From: Deltaproteobacteria bacterium
GTDB taxonomy: Bacteria; Desulfobacterota; Binatia; DP-6
Length of the DNA: 61,072 bases
Assembly (NCBI GenBank): GCA_005879795.1
Contig: VBKJ01000136.1
Location: forward strand, 1 to 61,072
Direction of reading: 5' to 3'
This document shows positions 27,281 through 36,645 of the stretch, in pieces (positions within the stretch are counted from its first letter, which is position 1; each line of letters begins with the position of its first letter). The position numbers and the translations under genes were made by a program. The notes under the pieces were generated by a model that saw only the letters and a program-made list of their open reading frames with translations, was not told the DNA's origin and did no database searches.

Positions 27281-28356
27281 GATGCGAGCGCCTGCGCGAT
27301 CGTCCCGGCCACCGTCTCGACGGGGCCGACGCCGAGGATGAAGTTCTCCGGCCGGGCGAAGACGCCGGCCACCATCGCCTCCACCGCGGCCGGCTCCGCC
27401 GGGCAGCCGTGCAGCGCCCGCTCGAGGCGCTCGACGGCCGGCGAGTTGGCGATGAAGTCGCCGGCCAGCATGGCCTCCTCGATGCGGCCGCCCGCGAGCG
27501 CCAGGTGCGCCTCGAGGACGCCCAGCTGGGTGGCGGCCGACGCGTGCCGGTCGAGGTGCGCGCCGAGGCGGCGCTGGCCGAGCCACCCCGCCTCGTCGCG
27601 GGCGGCGCCGCGCTCGAGCGTCCGCTCCCGGAAGCTCACGCCGAGCCGCCGCTCGTAGCCGCGCCGGAGGCGGTCGGCGACCTCCGCGGCGTCGAGCGCG
27701 CGGCCGAGCAGTCGTGCCAGGCTGGTCGTGTCCCCGGGCGTCAGCATGCCGGCCTTCACCACGCCGCGCGGGTCCGCGCGGTCGAGCAGGCCCGGCAGCA
27801 CGCTGAAGTCTCGCCCGCTGGCGATCACCGCCTCGAAGAGGAGCACCCCCGAGGCCTCGACCTCGAAGGACACCAGGGCGAGGATGCGGCGCCCGACGGT
27901 GATCAGGTCTCGGCCGGGGTAGAGGGCCGGGATGCCGCACAGCTCGCAGGCTTCGAGGATGCCGCGCACGCAGCGGTTCATGACCTGCTCGGGCGCGAGC
28001 GCGAGGGGATCGGACCCCACCAGCGCTCCGCGGTGGGGCAGCACGAGCGAGAGACCGACGAACCCCTCCCCCCACGGCATGGCGCGCCCGCCGGAGCGGC
28101 GCCGCCAGACGTCGACCCCCGAGCCGGCGGGCGCCTCCGGCGCCAGGTGGTAGCGGCCGAGCGACAGCACCTCGCCAGCGAGGTCGTAGACGCGGAGCGC
28201 CCCCTGCCCCGTCCGGGCCTCGTCGAGCAGCCGCCGATCGGCGGCCAGGCTCTGGCTTGGAGAGAGCCCGGGCTGCACGATCAGGTCGAGAGTGGGCGGC
28301 ACGGCGGCGAGCGCGCGGGCGCCGGGGCGCCCGCCGCGACGACGGGCGCGTACCAC
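27277..28356 (-). CDS. Lipoate-protein ligase A family protein
   Basis: 359 residues. The BPL/LPL catalytic fold is indicated by LRVYDLAGEVLSLGRYH (substrate-binding strand), RRRSGGRAMPWGEG (the RRxSGGGAV-type lipoyl-binding motif, here SGGRAM) and GRDLITVGRRILALVSFEVE in place of the usual DL.v.grKi.G. An accessory C-terminal helical region follows (about 220-359). Expected to attach lipoate or octanoate to E2/GcvH-type domains. The motif differences mean it could be a divergent amidotransferase or non-catalytic relative. Its partner gene is a HEAT-repeat protein, an unusual pairing. Confidence 0.75.
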   Translation of the reverse strand: MVRARRRGGRPGARALAAVPPTLDLIVQPGLSPSQSLAADRRLLDEARTGQGALRVYDLAGEVLSLGRYHLAPEAPAGSGVDVWRRRSGGRAMPWGEGFVGLSLVLPHRGALVGSDPLALAPEQVMNRCVRGILEACELCGIPALYPGRDLITVGRRILALVSFEVEASGVLLFEAVIASGRDFSVLPGLLDRADPRGVVKAGMLTPGDTTSLARLLGRALDAAEVADRLRRGYERRLGVSFRERTLERGAARDEAGWLGQRRLGAHLDRHASAATQLGVLEAHLALAGGRIEEAMLAGDFIANSPAVERLERALHGCPAEPAAVEAMVAGVFARPENFILGVGPVETVAGTIAQALAS

Positions 28357-28398
28357 GTCCGCCGCTGCCCGACAAACAAACGCGCCGGCGGGCGCGGC

Positions 28399-30258
28399 CT
28401 ACTCCCGCCCAGGCAGCCGGGCGACGAGGTCGGCGAGCGGCAGCGTCCGCTCGGCGTGCGCCTGCCCGGCGAGCGTGGCGGCGAAGGCGGTGGCTGCGTC
28501 GTCGTCACCGGGAATGAGCGCGGCGACCGGCGGCGGGTCACAGGCCGCGAGCTCGGCGACGAGGGCGTAGCCCGCCCGTCCGGGCAGCGCCAGGTCGATC
28601 ACCACGATCTCCGGCCGCTCCGTGCCGAACAGCTGGACGGCGCGCGCGCCGTCCCACGCCATCGAGACCGACATGCCCTCGCGCACGAGCGCCAGGCGGA
28701 GGCTGATGAGCGCATCCGCGTCGGCCCCGACGGTCAGGATCCGAGCGCCGCCCGCGGCGTGGCGCCGGAGGGTGGCGAGCACCGCGCCCGGCTCGACGGG
28801 CCGGACGACGGGCTCCACCGGGCCGAGGGGCAGCGCGCGCCCCGCGCCCGGCGTCGCGAGGCAGCCCCAGATGCGCGCGCTCGATCCGGGCTCGCGCAGC
28901 GTGGCGAGCGCGGCGAGCGCGCCGCGTGCGGCGAGGTTGACGACGACGCACGCGGGCGGCGTTCCGCCGAGAGACTGGAGCGCGGGGTCCCCGGGCGGAA
29001 TCACCCTCACCTGCCGTCCCCCGGCTGCGGCGGCCGCCCACGCCGGCTCGTCGTCCACGACCACGATGTCCGCGGGCGCGAGGCCGGACTGCGGCGGCCG
29101 CGCCTCACCCGCCACATGGCGCGTCGCCTCGGCCGCAAGGCAGTCGCGCTCGGCCTGCACTTCGGCCAGCGCCGCGCTCAGGCGGTCGCGCTCGGCCGCG
29201 ATGCTCTCGAGCCGGGCGCTCACGGCTACCACCTCCGCCTCGCGCTCCGCGCGCAGGCCCTCGACGCGCATCTCGAGATCGGCGTGGCGCGCACGTGCCT
29301 CGTCCTCCCGGGCCCGCGCTTCCGCCAGCTGCTCCCGCTCCGCCAGGAAGGTGCCCGTGTCCGCCATGAGCCGCGCGATCTCGTCGCCCGCCCGCTCCTC
29401 GCGCGTGGCGGCCTCGCGCAACTGGGCCGCGAGCTGCTCCCGCTCGCCCTCCGAGGCGCGCAGCCGCTCCCGCTCGCGCTCGGCGGCGGCCTCGGCCTCG
29501 GCGAGCCGGGCCATCAGGCGCTCGACCTCTTCGGCCTCGCGCGTCTCGTTCCCAACGGGCTCGGCCGCCGCCTCGCGCGCCTCCGCCGCGGCCACCGAGG
29601 TGACTGGCGACTGCACCCGCGCCGCCTCCCTCCGGTCGCGTTCAGCCGCAGGGCGGACGGGCGCGGGCGGCGTGCCGGCCGGCGCTGCCGTCGCCCCGCG
29701 CCGGCGCGCGGCCTCGATCATGTGCGCGAGGTCGCGCAGCGGCTCGGAGAGCGGCGCGAGCTGCTCCTCGGTGATCCGCTCCGGCGCGATTGCAACCAGG
29801 ACGAGGCTCGCGACCGGTGTCGTGCCGGCATAGAGCGGCACGCAGGCAACCGCCCTGACGGAGGTCGCCGCGTCGACCAGCGGCGGGACGTAGCGGTTCC
29901 GCGCCGCGCTCTCGATCAGGTAGACGCGGCGGTTGAGCAGGCCGTGGAGCGGCATGTCCCACCCGGCCGTCCCCCCACGGCGCACCTGGCGCAGCCGCTT
30001 GCAGCCCTCGTCCGAGAGCCCGACCTCCGCAGCGAGCCGGAGCAGGTCGTGGCGCTGGTCGAACAGGCAGACGGCACCGGCGCTGACACGGCTCGCCTCG
30101 AGCACGGCCCGCAGCGCGGGCTCGAGCATGTCCTCGGGAGCGGCGGCGCCGGTGGCGATCTCGCGCAGCTGCCCGGCGAGGCGCGAGGCCACCGGATTCT
30201 CGGCCGGACGCGGACCGGCCGGGCCGCGGCGGACCTGGGGCCCAGGGGTACTCTCCAC
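28399..30258 (-). CDS. GAF / coiled-coil / double-receiver signalling protein, paralogue A
   Basis: 619 residues from GTG 30258 (GAAGGA eight bases upstream). N-terminal GAF-like sensor about 20-180 (AGAVCLFDQRHDLLRLAAEV, then GLSDEGC). Long coiled coil about 215-395 rich in Glu/Arg/Ala. First receiver-like domain about 405-515 begins DIVVVDDEPAW but has Asn in place of the phospho-acceptor Asp (ACVVVNLAARGAL). Second receiver about 520-600 keeps the Asp (IVVIDLALPGRAGY) but lacks the usual acidic pair (VGADADALIS) and the conserved Lys after strand 5 (ALIPGDDDA). No DNA-binding or catalytic output. Cytoplasmic, possibly a localising or scaffold regulator. It has a tandem paralogue next door. 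Confidence 0.8.
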   Translation of the reverse strand: MESTPGPQVRRGPAGPRPAENPVASRLAGQLREIATGAAAPEDMLEPALRAVLEASRVSAGAVCLFDQRHDLLRLAAEVGLSDEGCKRLRQVRRGGTAGWDMPLHGLLNRRVYLIESAARNRYVPPLVDAATSVRAVACVPLYAGTTPVASLVLVAIAPERITEEQLAPLSEPLRDLAHMIEAARRRGATAAPAGTPPAPVRPAAERDRREAARVQSPVTSVAAAEAREAAAEPVGNETREAEEVERLMARLAEAEAAAERERERLRASEGEREQLAAQLREAATREERAGDEIARLMADTGTFLAEREQLAEARAREDEARARHADLEMRVEGLRAEREAEVVAVSARLESIAAERDRLSAALAEVQAERDCLAAEATRHVAGEARPPQSGLAPADIVVVDDEPAWAAAAAGGRQVRVIPPGDPALQSLGGTPPACVVVNLAARGALAALATLREPGSSARIWGCLATPGAGRALPLGPVEPVVRPVEPGAVLATLRRHAAGGARILTVGADADALISLRLALVREGMSVSMAWDGARAVQLFGTERPEIVVIDLALPGRAGYALVAELAACDPPPVAALIPGDDDAATAFAATLAGQAHAERTLPLADLVARLPGRE

Positions 30259-30368
30259 GCTGCGTCCTTCGCTCCGACCCCCCGCGGGCAAGCGCCTCCC
30301 GCCGGGGTCCTCCCTCCATTTGTCGGGCGAAAAGGGCGCCCACTTGAGGGGCCGCCGGGACTGGCCGT

Positions 30369-32258
30369 CTACCGCCCCCCCTGCAGCGCACGGACCTTCT
30401 CCAGCCGCTGCCCCGGCGACGCCTCGCTCTGCGCGAGCACGTCGGCGAGCAGACGGTCGCGCGGTACGGGGAGGCTCGCCGGGGCCTTGCGCGCGAGCGC
30501 GGCAGCGAAGCCGGCGGCGGTGTCGTCCTCGTCGCCGTAGACGAGCACGAGGCTCGGCACCGGGCTCGCGCCGGCCAGGCGGACAACCAGCTCGTAGGCG
30601 CTGCGTGGGCGCAGGTCGAGATCGAGCACCACCACCTCGGGGCGGACCGCGTCGAAGAGATCCACCGCCTGCTTGGCATCCCACGCCATCGACACCGACA
30701 GCCCCTGGCGCGTGAGGGCGTGGCGCAGGCTCATCAGCGTGTCGCCGTCCGCACCCGCGGTCACGACGCGCGTGCCGCGCTTGGCGTGGCCGGCGAGCAG
30801 GGCAAGGACCACGTCCAGGTCGAGGGGGCGCGTCGTCGCCTCGATCATGCCGAGCGGGAGGGCCTTGTCGCTCGTCGGGGAGGAGAGACAACCCCAGAAG
30901 CGTCCGCTCGCGCCGGCCGCGCGGAGCGCGCTCATGGCTGCGAGCGCGCCCGGGGCGGCCACGTTGACGACCAGGCGCGCGGGCGTCACCCCCGTGAGTC
31001 GGGTGACCACGTCGCCTGCTGGCTCGACGACTGCCACGTCGGTCCCGTCGATGGCTGCGCCCGCCCACGCCGGGTCGGTGTCGAGCACCGCGACCAGGCG
31101 CCGCGTCCTGCCCGCCTCACCCGCGAGCGGCTCGGCGGCGAGGGCCGGCGCTGCGGCCGGCACATGGGACCTCTCCACCGGCTCGAACTCTTCCCCCACG
31201 GGCGCGCTTACCGTGACGACGGGTATGACCTCGGGGTCCAACTCGGCCGTCTCGGACCCGAGCACGTCCTCGGAGGGCGTATGGGCTGGCCTCACCACCT
31301 CGGCGTCGGCGGCGAGACGGTCGCGCTCGGCCCGGAGCTCCGCCAGCGCAGCGTGCAGCTCATCGCGCCCAGCGGTGAGCACCTGGAGCTCGGTGCGCAG
31401 GGCGGCGACCGTCTCGCGCAGCGCGCCCGTCTCGCTCTCGACCGCGCTGCCGCGCGCGGCGAGCTCGTCGAAGCGCGCCCGGACCTCCGCCAGCTCCGTA
31501 TCCCTCCGCCCGCGCTCGTTCCGCACGCTCTCCAGCTCCGCCTCGACCGCCGCCCGCGCCGCTTCGGCCGCGCGCGCCTGCCCGGCGGCCTCTTCGAGCG
31601 CAACGGCCATCTCCGCGCGCTCCCGCTCGGCGACCGCGAGCAGCTCGGCCCTCTCGGCGGCGCCGGCCGCCACCGCATCCTCGGCCGCCGGGGTCGCCTC
31701 AGCGGCCCGCACGCGGCGTGCGGCCGCGATCATCCGCACTACTTCGCCGAGCGGGCCCTCGAGCTGCTGGATGTCCCCCTCGGAGAGCGCGCGCGGCTCG
31801 AGCGCCACCAGGACCAGGCTCCCGAACGGCGTCTCCCCGGCGCACAGCGGCACGCAGGCGACGCTGCGGATGGGTGCCTCGACGAGTGCCGGCAGATGAT
31901 GATGGGTACCCGGGGCGGCTTCGATGCGCTCTATCCGGCGATCACGCAGGCTCCGGAGCGGCACCTCCCAGCCCCGGGCATCGCCCTGCCGAACGCTGCG
32001 CAGCAACCGGCAGCCCTCGTCCGAGAGCCCGACCTCGGCGGCGAGCCGGAGGAGCCGGTAGCGTACGTCGAAGAGGCAGAGCGCTCCGGCCTGCGCGCCG
32101 CTCGCCTGGAGGATGGCCTGCAGCGCCGGCTGGAGCGCGTCCTCGGGCACCTCGCTGGCAGCGATCGCGCGCAAGCGGTCGGCGAGCGCCGCGGCGGGGT
32201 CCGCAGCAAGAGCCATCGCCGCGGACGCACGCGGCTGCAACCTGCGGAAGATGCCCAT
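30369..32258 (-). CDS. GAF / coiled-coil / double-receiver signalling protein, paralogue B
   Basis: About 629 residues. Same layout as the neighbour at 28399-30258: GAF-like domain (AGALCLFDVRYRLLRLAAEV, GLSDEGC), coiled coil, pseudo-receiver with Asn at the acceptor position (ARLVVNVAAPGALAAM) and shared FWGCLSSP, then a second receiver with Asp kept (VVVLDLDLRPRSAYELV) but GADGDT for the acidic pair and GDEDD where Lys is expected. The first receiver begins LVAVLDTDPAW. ATG 32258 has no good ribosome site; another ATG 14 codons in (MALAADP) is possible. The two genes are 110 bases apart in one direction and surely arose by duplication. Confidence 0.8.
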   Translation of the reverse strand: MGIFRRLQPRASAAMALAADPAAALADRLRAIAASEVPEDALQPALQAILQASGAQAGALCLFDVRYRLLRLAAEVGLSDEGCRLLRSVRQGDARGWEVPLRSLRDRRIERIEAAPGTHHHLPALVEAPIRSVACVPLCAGETPFGSLVLVALEPRALSEGDIQQLEGPLGEVVRMIAAARRVRAAEATPAAEDAVAAGAAERAELLAVAERERAEMAVALEEAAGQARAAEAARAAVEAELESVRNERGRRDTELAEVRARFDELAARGSAVESETGALRETVAALRTELQVLTAGRDELHAALAELRAERDRLAADAEVVRPAHTPSEDVLGSETAELDPEVIPVVTVSAPVGEEFEPVERSHVPAAAPALAAEPLAGEAGRTRRLVAVLDTDPAWAGAAIDGTDVAVVEPAGDVVTRLTGVTPARLVVNVAAPGALAAMSALRAAGASGRFWGCLSSPTSDKALPLGMIEATTRPLDLDVVLALLAGHAKRGTRVVTAGADGDTLMSLRHALTRQGLSVSMAWDAKQAVDLFDAVRPEVVVLDLDLRPRSAYELVVRLAGASPVPSLVLVYGDEDDTAAGFAAALARKAPASLPVPRDRLLADVLAQSEASPGQRLEKVRALQGGR

Positions 32259-32520
32259 CTGCGACACGATTCGACTGCAACCGCTGTGCCGCTTGTCCGT
32301 GACTACAAACCCGCGACCGCCGGCGCGCAGGTGGTCAAAAACCGCCACCCCCGTCGCGGATGCGTCGGCGCCGCTGGCGCCCCCTGCGGCGCGCAGGCGC
32401 GGAGGGCCCTCGGGATTCCGGCCAGGCGACGACGAGGGCCCCGCTCGGCGCGGACTTCCGGTTGCCGGCATCGAGCCGCGATTTGACATGGGCTGTCCTC
32501 GGAGGATCTGTTGATGAGGG

Positions 32521-32895
32521 ATGAGAATCATCGTCGCGCTCCTGGCGCTCACGGCCTTCCTCGTCGGCGCGGCACCACGCGCGCTGGCCGAGGAGGGCGA
32601 CGATGCGAGCGCGTCTCCTCCCGGGGTGACGGGCGGCCCAGCGCACGGGCAGGCTCCGGCCCCGGGCGGCAGCGTCGCCCCGGCGGCCCCGGGCGACGAC
32701 TCCACGCAGCTCGGCGCGCCGGAGAGCGAGGCCGCACGGCCGGAAGCCAATCCGGACCCGCGCGATCCGTCCGAGGACGAGGCAGGCACGGAGAACGACA
32801 GGCCGCAGCTCGGGCCCGGCGCGCCTGCCGTCGATCCGTACGCGGTCGATCCCACCGACACCGATCCCTCCGACGCCGACGCCGGGCTGGATTGA
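32521..32895 (+). CDS. Small acidic exported protein
   Basis: 124 residues. MRIIVALLALTAFLVGAAPR begins a signal peptide cleaved after ALA. The mature 100 residues are Pro/Ala/Asp/Glu-rich without Cys or predicted fold (DPTDTDPSDADAGLD at the end), so probably disordered. GAGG lies only a few bases upstream of the ATG. Divergent from the GAF/double-receiver pair. Function unknown. Confidence 0.6.
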   Translation: MRIIVALLALTAFLVGAAPRALAEEGDDASASPPGVTGGPAHGQAPAPGGSVAPAAPGDDSTQLGAPESEAARPEANPDPRDPSEDEAGTENDRPQLGPGAPAVDPYAVDPTDTDPSDADAGLD

Positions 32896-33078
32896 CGTCG
32901 GGCGCGAGGGGTCGCTACAGGCCGCTCCCATGCGGGCGGCCGTCCGCATCACCGACTTCGCTGCGCCACGGCGAGGTCGCTGAACTCCCGGAAGGCCGCG
33001 GTGGTGGCGAGCTGGGTCATGCGCCCCGATAAGCACAGGGACCGGCCAGCCGCCAGGGCGCGACCCGAGCCCGCGGCC

Positions 33079-33786
33079 TCAGGCGACGATGTGCTTCCGC
33101 ATCGCGAAGCGGACCAGGTCGGCGGTGGTGTGGAGGTCGAGCTTCTCCATGATCCGCTTGCGGTGCGTCTCGACGGTGTTGACGCTGATCGAGAGGACGC
33201 CAGCGATCTGGCTGTTCACCTTGCCCTCGGCGACGAGCTGCAGGACTTCGCGCTCGCGGTCCGTGAGCAGCGTGAGATCATCCTCGAGGGCCCCTCCGTC
33301 CTCGTTTTCGACGTAGTCCTTGAGGAGGATCTGCGAGACCATGGGGCTGAAGGCGGACTCGCCGCGTGCGACCGCCTTCACCGCCTTCAGAAGCTCCAGG
33401 CCCTCCGAGTCCTTGAGGAGGTAGCCGGACGCTCCAGCCCGTAGGCCGCGACGGACGGCCAGGTCGTCAGAGACCGAGGTCAGGATGAGCACCCTGACGC
33501 GTTTGTCACGCTCCACGATCCGCGCGGTCGCGTCGATGCCGTTCAGCTCGGGGAGCGTCACGTCCATGACAACGACGTCGGGACGGAGCCGCTCCGTCAT
33601 CTCGACCGCGGTGCGCCCGTCTCCGGTTTCACCCACGATCTCGATCGCGTCGTCCGTCTCCAGGATGCGGTGGAGGCCCTGGCGGACGATGGTCTGGGGA
33701 TCGACGAGGAGTACCCGGGTACGCGTCCTTGGTTCCAGACCCGTCTTCGACGTCGATGACGGACGCACCATCGTCCCGGAGTGCAT
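33079..33786 (-). CDS. NarL/FixJ-type two-component response regulator
   Basis: About 235 residues from ATG 33786; ATG 33771 or a TTG at 33822 are alternatives. Receiver domain begins VLLVDPQTIVRQGL, phospho-acceptor Asp75 lies in VVVMDVTLPE, and Thr/Lys follow in ILTSVSDD and YLLKDS. The C-terminal LuxR-type helix-turn-helix is LLTDREREVLQLVAEG, then ISVNTVETHRKRIMEKL. The acidic pair is reduced (VDP instead of DD). It is expected to bind DNA when phosphorylated. No cognate HisKA_3-type kinase is adjacent, so its partner is elsewhere or is one of the island kinases. Confidence 0.93.
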   Translation of the reverse strand: MHSGTMVRPSSTSKTGLEPRTRTRVLLVDPQTIVRQGLHRILETDDAIEIVGETGDGRTAVEMTERLRPDVVVMDVTLPELNGIDATARIVERDKRVRVLILTSVSDDLAVRRGLRAGASGYLLKDSEGLELLKAVKAVARGESAFSPMVSQILLKDYVENEDGGALEDDLTLLTDREREVLQLVAEGKVNSQIAGVLSISVNTVETHRKRIMEKLDLHTTADLVRFAMRKHIVA

Positions 33787-34028
33787 GAAAGGTTTCGTGC
33801 CGTCCGAAACGCCATCGGTCAATCACCACTTTCGGGTAGGGCCCGGTGCCCACGTGGTCGGGGTGGAAACACCGGCCAGCTGGGCGGTTCCTTCACCCGA
33901 TCCAGCTCGTGCTCCTCCCCGCGGCACGGCGCGGATGGGCGCTGGGCGGACACGTCTCCGCGCACGGGGGCGCCATGGCAGCGCCTGCCCGCCAGGGCGC
34001 TCCGCCGGGCGGGCCCCTCGCTGCGCGC

Positions 34029-35876
34029 CTACCCGCCTTCCTCCATCAGCAGGATCACGCCGTGCGGCTGGTTGTCGGGCGCGGCGAGCGGGAAGCACAC
34101 CACGGGGCACCTGAAGGCCTTGCCACGCCGGTTGCGCGCTTCGAGTTTCAGCTCGTGCGGGCCGCTGTTCCCGGCCACGCACTCGCGCAGCGGCGTCCTC
34201 AGCTGCTCCACGGGCAGGCCGATGTCGAGGTTCAGGAAGTTCTGCCCCCGCACCTCGTCGGCGCGCAGCCCCCAGAGGTCCTCGGCCTTGCGGTTCCAGA
34301 TCTGGACGGCGAGGTTCGCGTCGAGGACGACGACCCCCGACTGCATGCTGGCGACGATGGACTCGAGGAAGACGTTGGCGCGGTTCAGCTCGCCCGTGCG
34401 GCCGTGCAGCTGGTCGTTCGTCGTCTGGAGCTCCTGGTTGGTCGACTGCAGCTCTTCGTTCATGGTCTCCATCTCTTCGTTGGAGGACTGCAGCTCCTCG
34501 TTGGTCGTCTCGAGCTCCTCGACGGTCGATTGCAGCTCCTCGTTGGTGGTCTGCAGCTCCTCGTTGGTCGACTGCAGCTCCTCGTAGGCCGTCTCCAGCT
34601 CGGCGTTCGACCGCTCGAGCTCCTCGTGGAGCTGCGCGTAGCGACTGACGTCCGTGAACGTGATCGCCACCCCGAGCGCCGGGCCGCCGTCGTCGAGGAG
34701 CGGCGCCACCTGCACGTCGTAGTACCGCGCCTGCGCGTTGGGGCCGGGACGCTCGACGTTCGCCATCCCGACCGGCCGGCGCTCCGCGACCGCCTGCTCG
34801 ATCAGCGGCCGCAGCTCGACCGGCCGGTAGCACAGCTCCACATCGCGGAAGGGGCGCCCGATGTCCGCGGCGCTCAGCCCGAAGCGGACACGCGTCTGCT
34901 CGTTGGCGAGCACGATCGCGTCGTTCGTGTCGACCACCACCTGCGCCACCGGGATGCCGTCGACCGCGAGCTCGCGCAGCCTGACCTCGCGTGACACGCG
35001 GCTCCCGGCCTCCTGATCGCCGGTCTGGGCGAGGATCATCAGGCGATCGCGCAGGTTGATCTTCGCGGTCTTCACGAAGACGCGGTGCTTCAGGTTGACC
35101 GGACTGAACACGCTGGTGTGCATGAGGAGCATCTCCGCCCGCCCCAGGAAGAGGAAGCCCGCGTCGTTGAGCGCGAAGTGGAAACGGGCGAGGACCTGGC
35201 GCTGGGTCTCGAGGTTGAAGTACATGAGGGTGTTGCGGCACACGAGCAGGTCGAGACGCGAGATCGGCGCGTCCTGGACCAGGTTCAGGTTCCCGAAGAT
35301 AATCGCCTGGCGCAGCTCCTTGCGGAAGACGTGGCGGGCCGCCGCACGCTCGAAGTACCTGTCGCGGAGGTCGGGGGGGACGGGCTCGAGATCCTGGGCG
35401 CTGTAGCTTCCCTGACGGGCCTGCGTGACCGCGTCCTCGTCGACGTCGGTGGCGTAGATCTTGACGCGCTGGTTGAACGCGTCTGCGCCGAGCACTTCCG
35501 CCAGCGTCATCGCGAGGCTGTACGCCTCCTGGCCGCCGGCACACCCGGCGCTCCAGACACGGATGGGCTCCGCGTCGGCCTTGGCGGCCAGCAGCTGCGG
35601 GAGGATCTCGGCGCGAAGGTATTCCCACGCGGGGGAGTCGCGAAAGAAGCTCGAGACGTTGATCAGGACGGTATTGAAGAGGTTGGTGAACTCCCCGGGA
35701 TGGGTCTCGAGGTATTCGAGGTAGTCGCCGTAGCCCTGCAGGTTGAGCATCTGGGTGCGCTTGCTCACGCGCCGCGCGAGGCTCGACCGCTTGTACCCGG
35801 TGAAGTCGAATCCGCGGCTGCTCCGCAGATGCTCGAGCAGCGCCTCGAGCGCCCGGCCGTCTTCCACGTCCTTCAT
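34029..35876 (-). CDS. CheR methyltransferase fused to PAS domains through a heptad coiled coil
   Basis: 615 residues. CheR part about 1-270: SSLARRVSKR, then NVSSFFRD, SAM motif VWSAGCAGGQEAYSLAM, ATDVDEDAV and LLVCRNTLMYF, which is the complete set for an MCP-glutamate methyltransferase. A PAS domain is at about 310-410. Residues about 415-500 are a striking chain of ELQSTNEEL/ELETTNEEL heptads forming a coiled coil. A second PAS (about 500-610) ends at the stop, with no kinase attached. Related proteins usually continue into a histidine kinase. Its ATG overlaps the cheB stop (ATGA 35873-35876). Confidence 0.92.
   Translation of the reverse strand: MKDVEDGRALEALLEHLRSSRGFDFTGYKRSSLARRVSKRTQMLNLQGYGDYLEYLETHPGEFTNLFNTVLINVSSFFRDSPAWEYLRAEILPQLLAAKADAEPIRVWSAGCAGGQEAYSLAMTLAEVLGADAFNQRVKIYATDVDEDAVTQARQGSYSAQDLEPVPPDLRDRYFERAAARHVFRKELRQAIIFGNLNLVQDAPISRLDLLVCRNTLMYFNLETQRQVLARFHFALNDAGFLFLGRAEMLLMHTSVFSPVNLKHRVFVKTAKINLRDRLMILAQTGDQEAGSRVSREVRLRELAVDGIPVAQVVVDTNDAIVLANEQTRVRFGLSAADIGRPFRDVELCYRPVELRPLIEQAVAERRPVGMANVERPGPNAQARYYDVQVAPLLDDGGPALGVAITFTDVSRYAQLHEELERSNAELETAYEELQSTNEELQTTNEELQSTVEELETTNEELQSSNEEMETMNEELQSTNQELQTTNDQLHGRTGELNRANVFLESIVASMQSGVVVLDANLAVQIWNRKAEDLWGLRADEVRGQNFLNLDIGLPVEQLRTPLRECVAGNSGPHELKLEARNRRGKAFRCPVVCFPLAAPDNQPHGVILLMEEGG
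34420..34635 (-). repeat. Heptad-encoding tandem repeat inside the CheR-PAS gene
   Basis: Repeated 21-base blocks such as gtcgactgcagctcctcgtt encode EELQSTN-type heptads, about eleven copies, giving a signalling coiled coil between two PAS domains. Confidence 0.8.
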
Positions 35877-36475
35877 TGCACCTGCCCCTTCATCAGCGTC
35901 ACCAGCGCGGACGCGATCTCCTCGAGGGGCAGGACGAAGTCGACGTTGCCGCTGTCGATGGCCGCGCCGGGCATGCCGAAGAACTCCGATGTGTGCTGGT
36001 CCTGGGCGATGACGGTGCCGCCCATCTTCTTGATGGCCTTGACCCCCATCGAGCCGTCGCCGCCGCTGCCGGAGAGCACGACGGCGATCGCACGGTCCCT
36101 GTAGCTCGCCGCCACCGACTCGAACAGGAGGTCGGCGGAGGGGCGCACGAAGTGCACCAGCTCGGACTGCGTGAGCGAGAGGCTGCCGTCGGCGTTCAGC
36201 AGCAGGTGCCGGTTGGGCGGGGCGATGTAGACCCGCCCAACCGCCAGGCGGTCGCCGTCCGCCGCCTGCCTCACCTCCAGGCGCGTGCGGTGGCTCAGGA
36301 TGTCGGCCATGAGGCTGCGGTGGCGCGGGTCGAGGTGCTGCACCACGAGGATGCAGGCCGGGAAACCGGCCGGCAGGTCGCTGAGCACGCTGCTGAGCGC
36401 GGTGAGTCCTCCGGCCGACGCAGCGAACGCGACCACGTCGAAGGCGGCGTCCTCGGGCGAGGCGCCGTGCGTCAT
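35873..36475 (-). CDS. CheB-type methylesterase without receiver domain
   Basis: 200 residues, only the catalytic domain. Motifs: FAASAGGLTAL with nucleophile Ser, ILVVQHLDPRHRS with catalytic His, YIAPPNRHLLL and VLSGSGGDGSMGVKAI with the Asp. Classical CheB has an N-terminal receiver that controls the esterase; none is present here. Paired by a 4-base overlap with CheR-PAS, so the two set a methylation state. There are no chemoreceptor, CheA or CheW genes in the window, so a non-flagellar role is likely. Confidence 0.93.
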   Translation of the reverse strand: MTHGASPEDAAFDVVAFAASAGGLTALSSVLSDLPAGFPACILVVQHLDPRHRSLMADILSHRTRLEVRQAADGDRLAVGRVYIAPPNRHLLLNADGSLSLTQSELVHFVRPSADLLFESVAASYRDRAIAVVLSGSGGDGSMGVKAIKKMGGTVIAQDQHTSEFFGMPGAAIDSGNVDFVLPLEEIASALVTLMKGQVQ

Positions 36476-36645
36476 TTCCCGAGCCCCGGGAACGGATCTG
36501 TGGCCAACGTGAGGCCTCCCGACCGGGCGAGGATGGACGGGAGCAGCACTTTCACGCCCAGCCGGGCAGCCACCCTAGGACGGGTCGAGGAGACCGTCAA
36601 GCAGCCTCGCCCCCCATCGCCCGTCCGCACCAGCGACAACACGCG

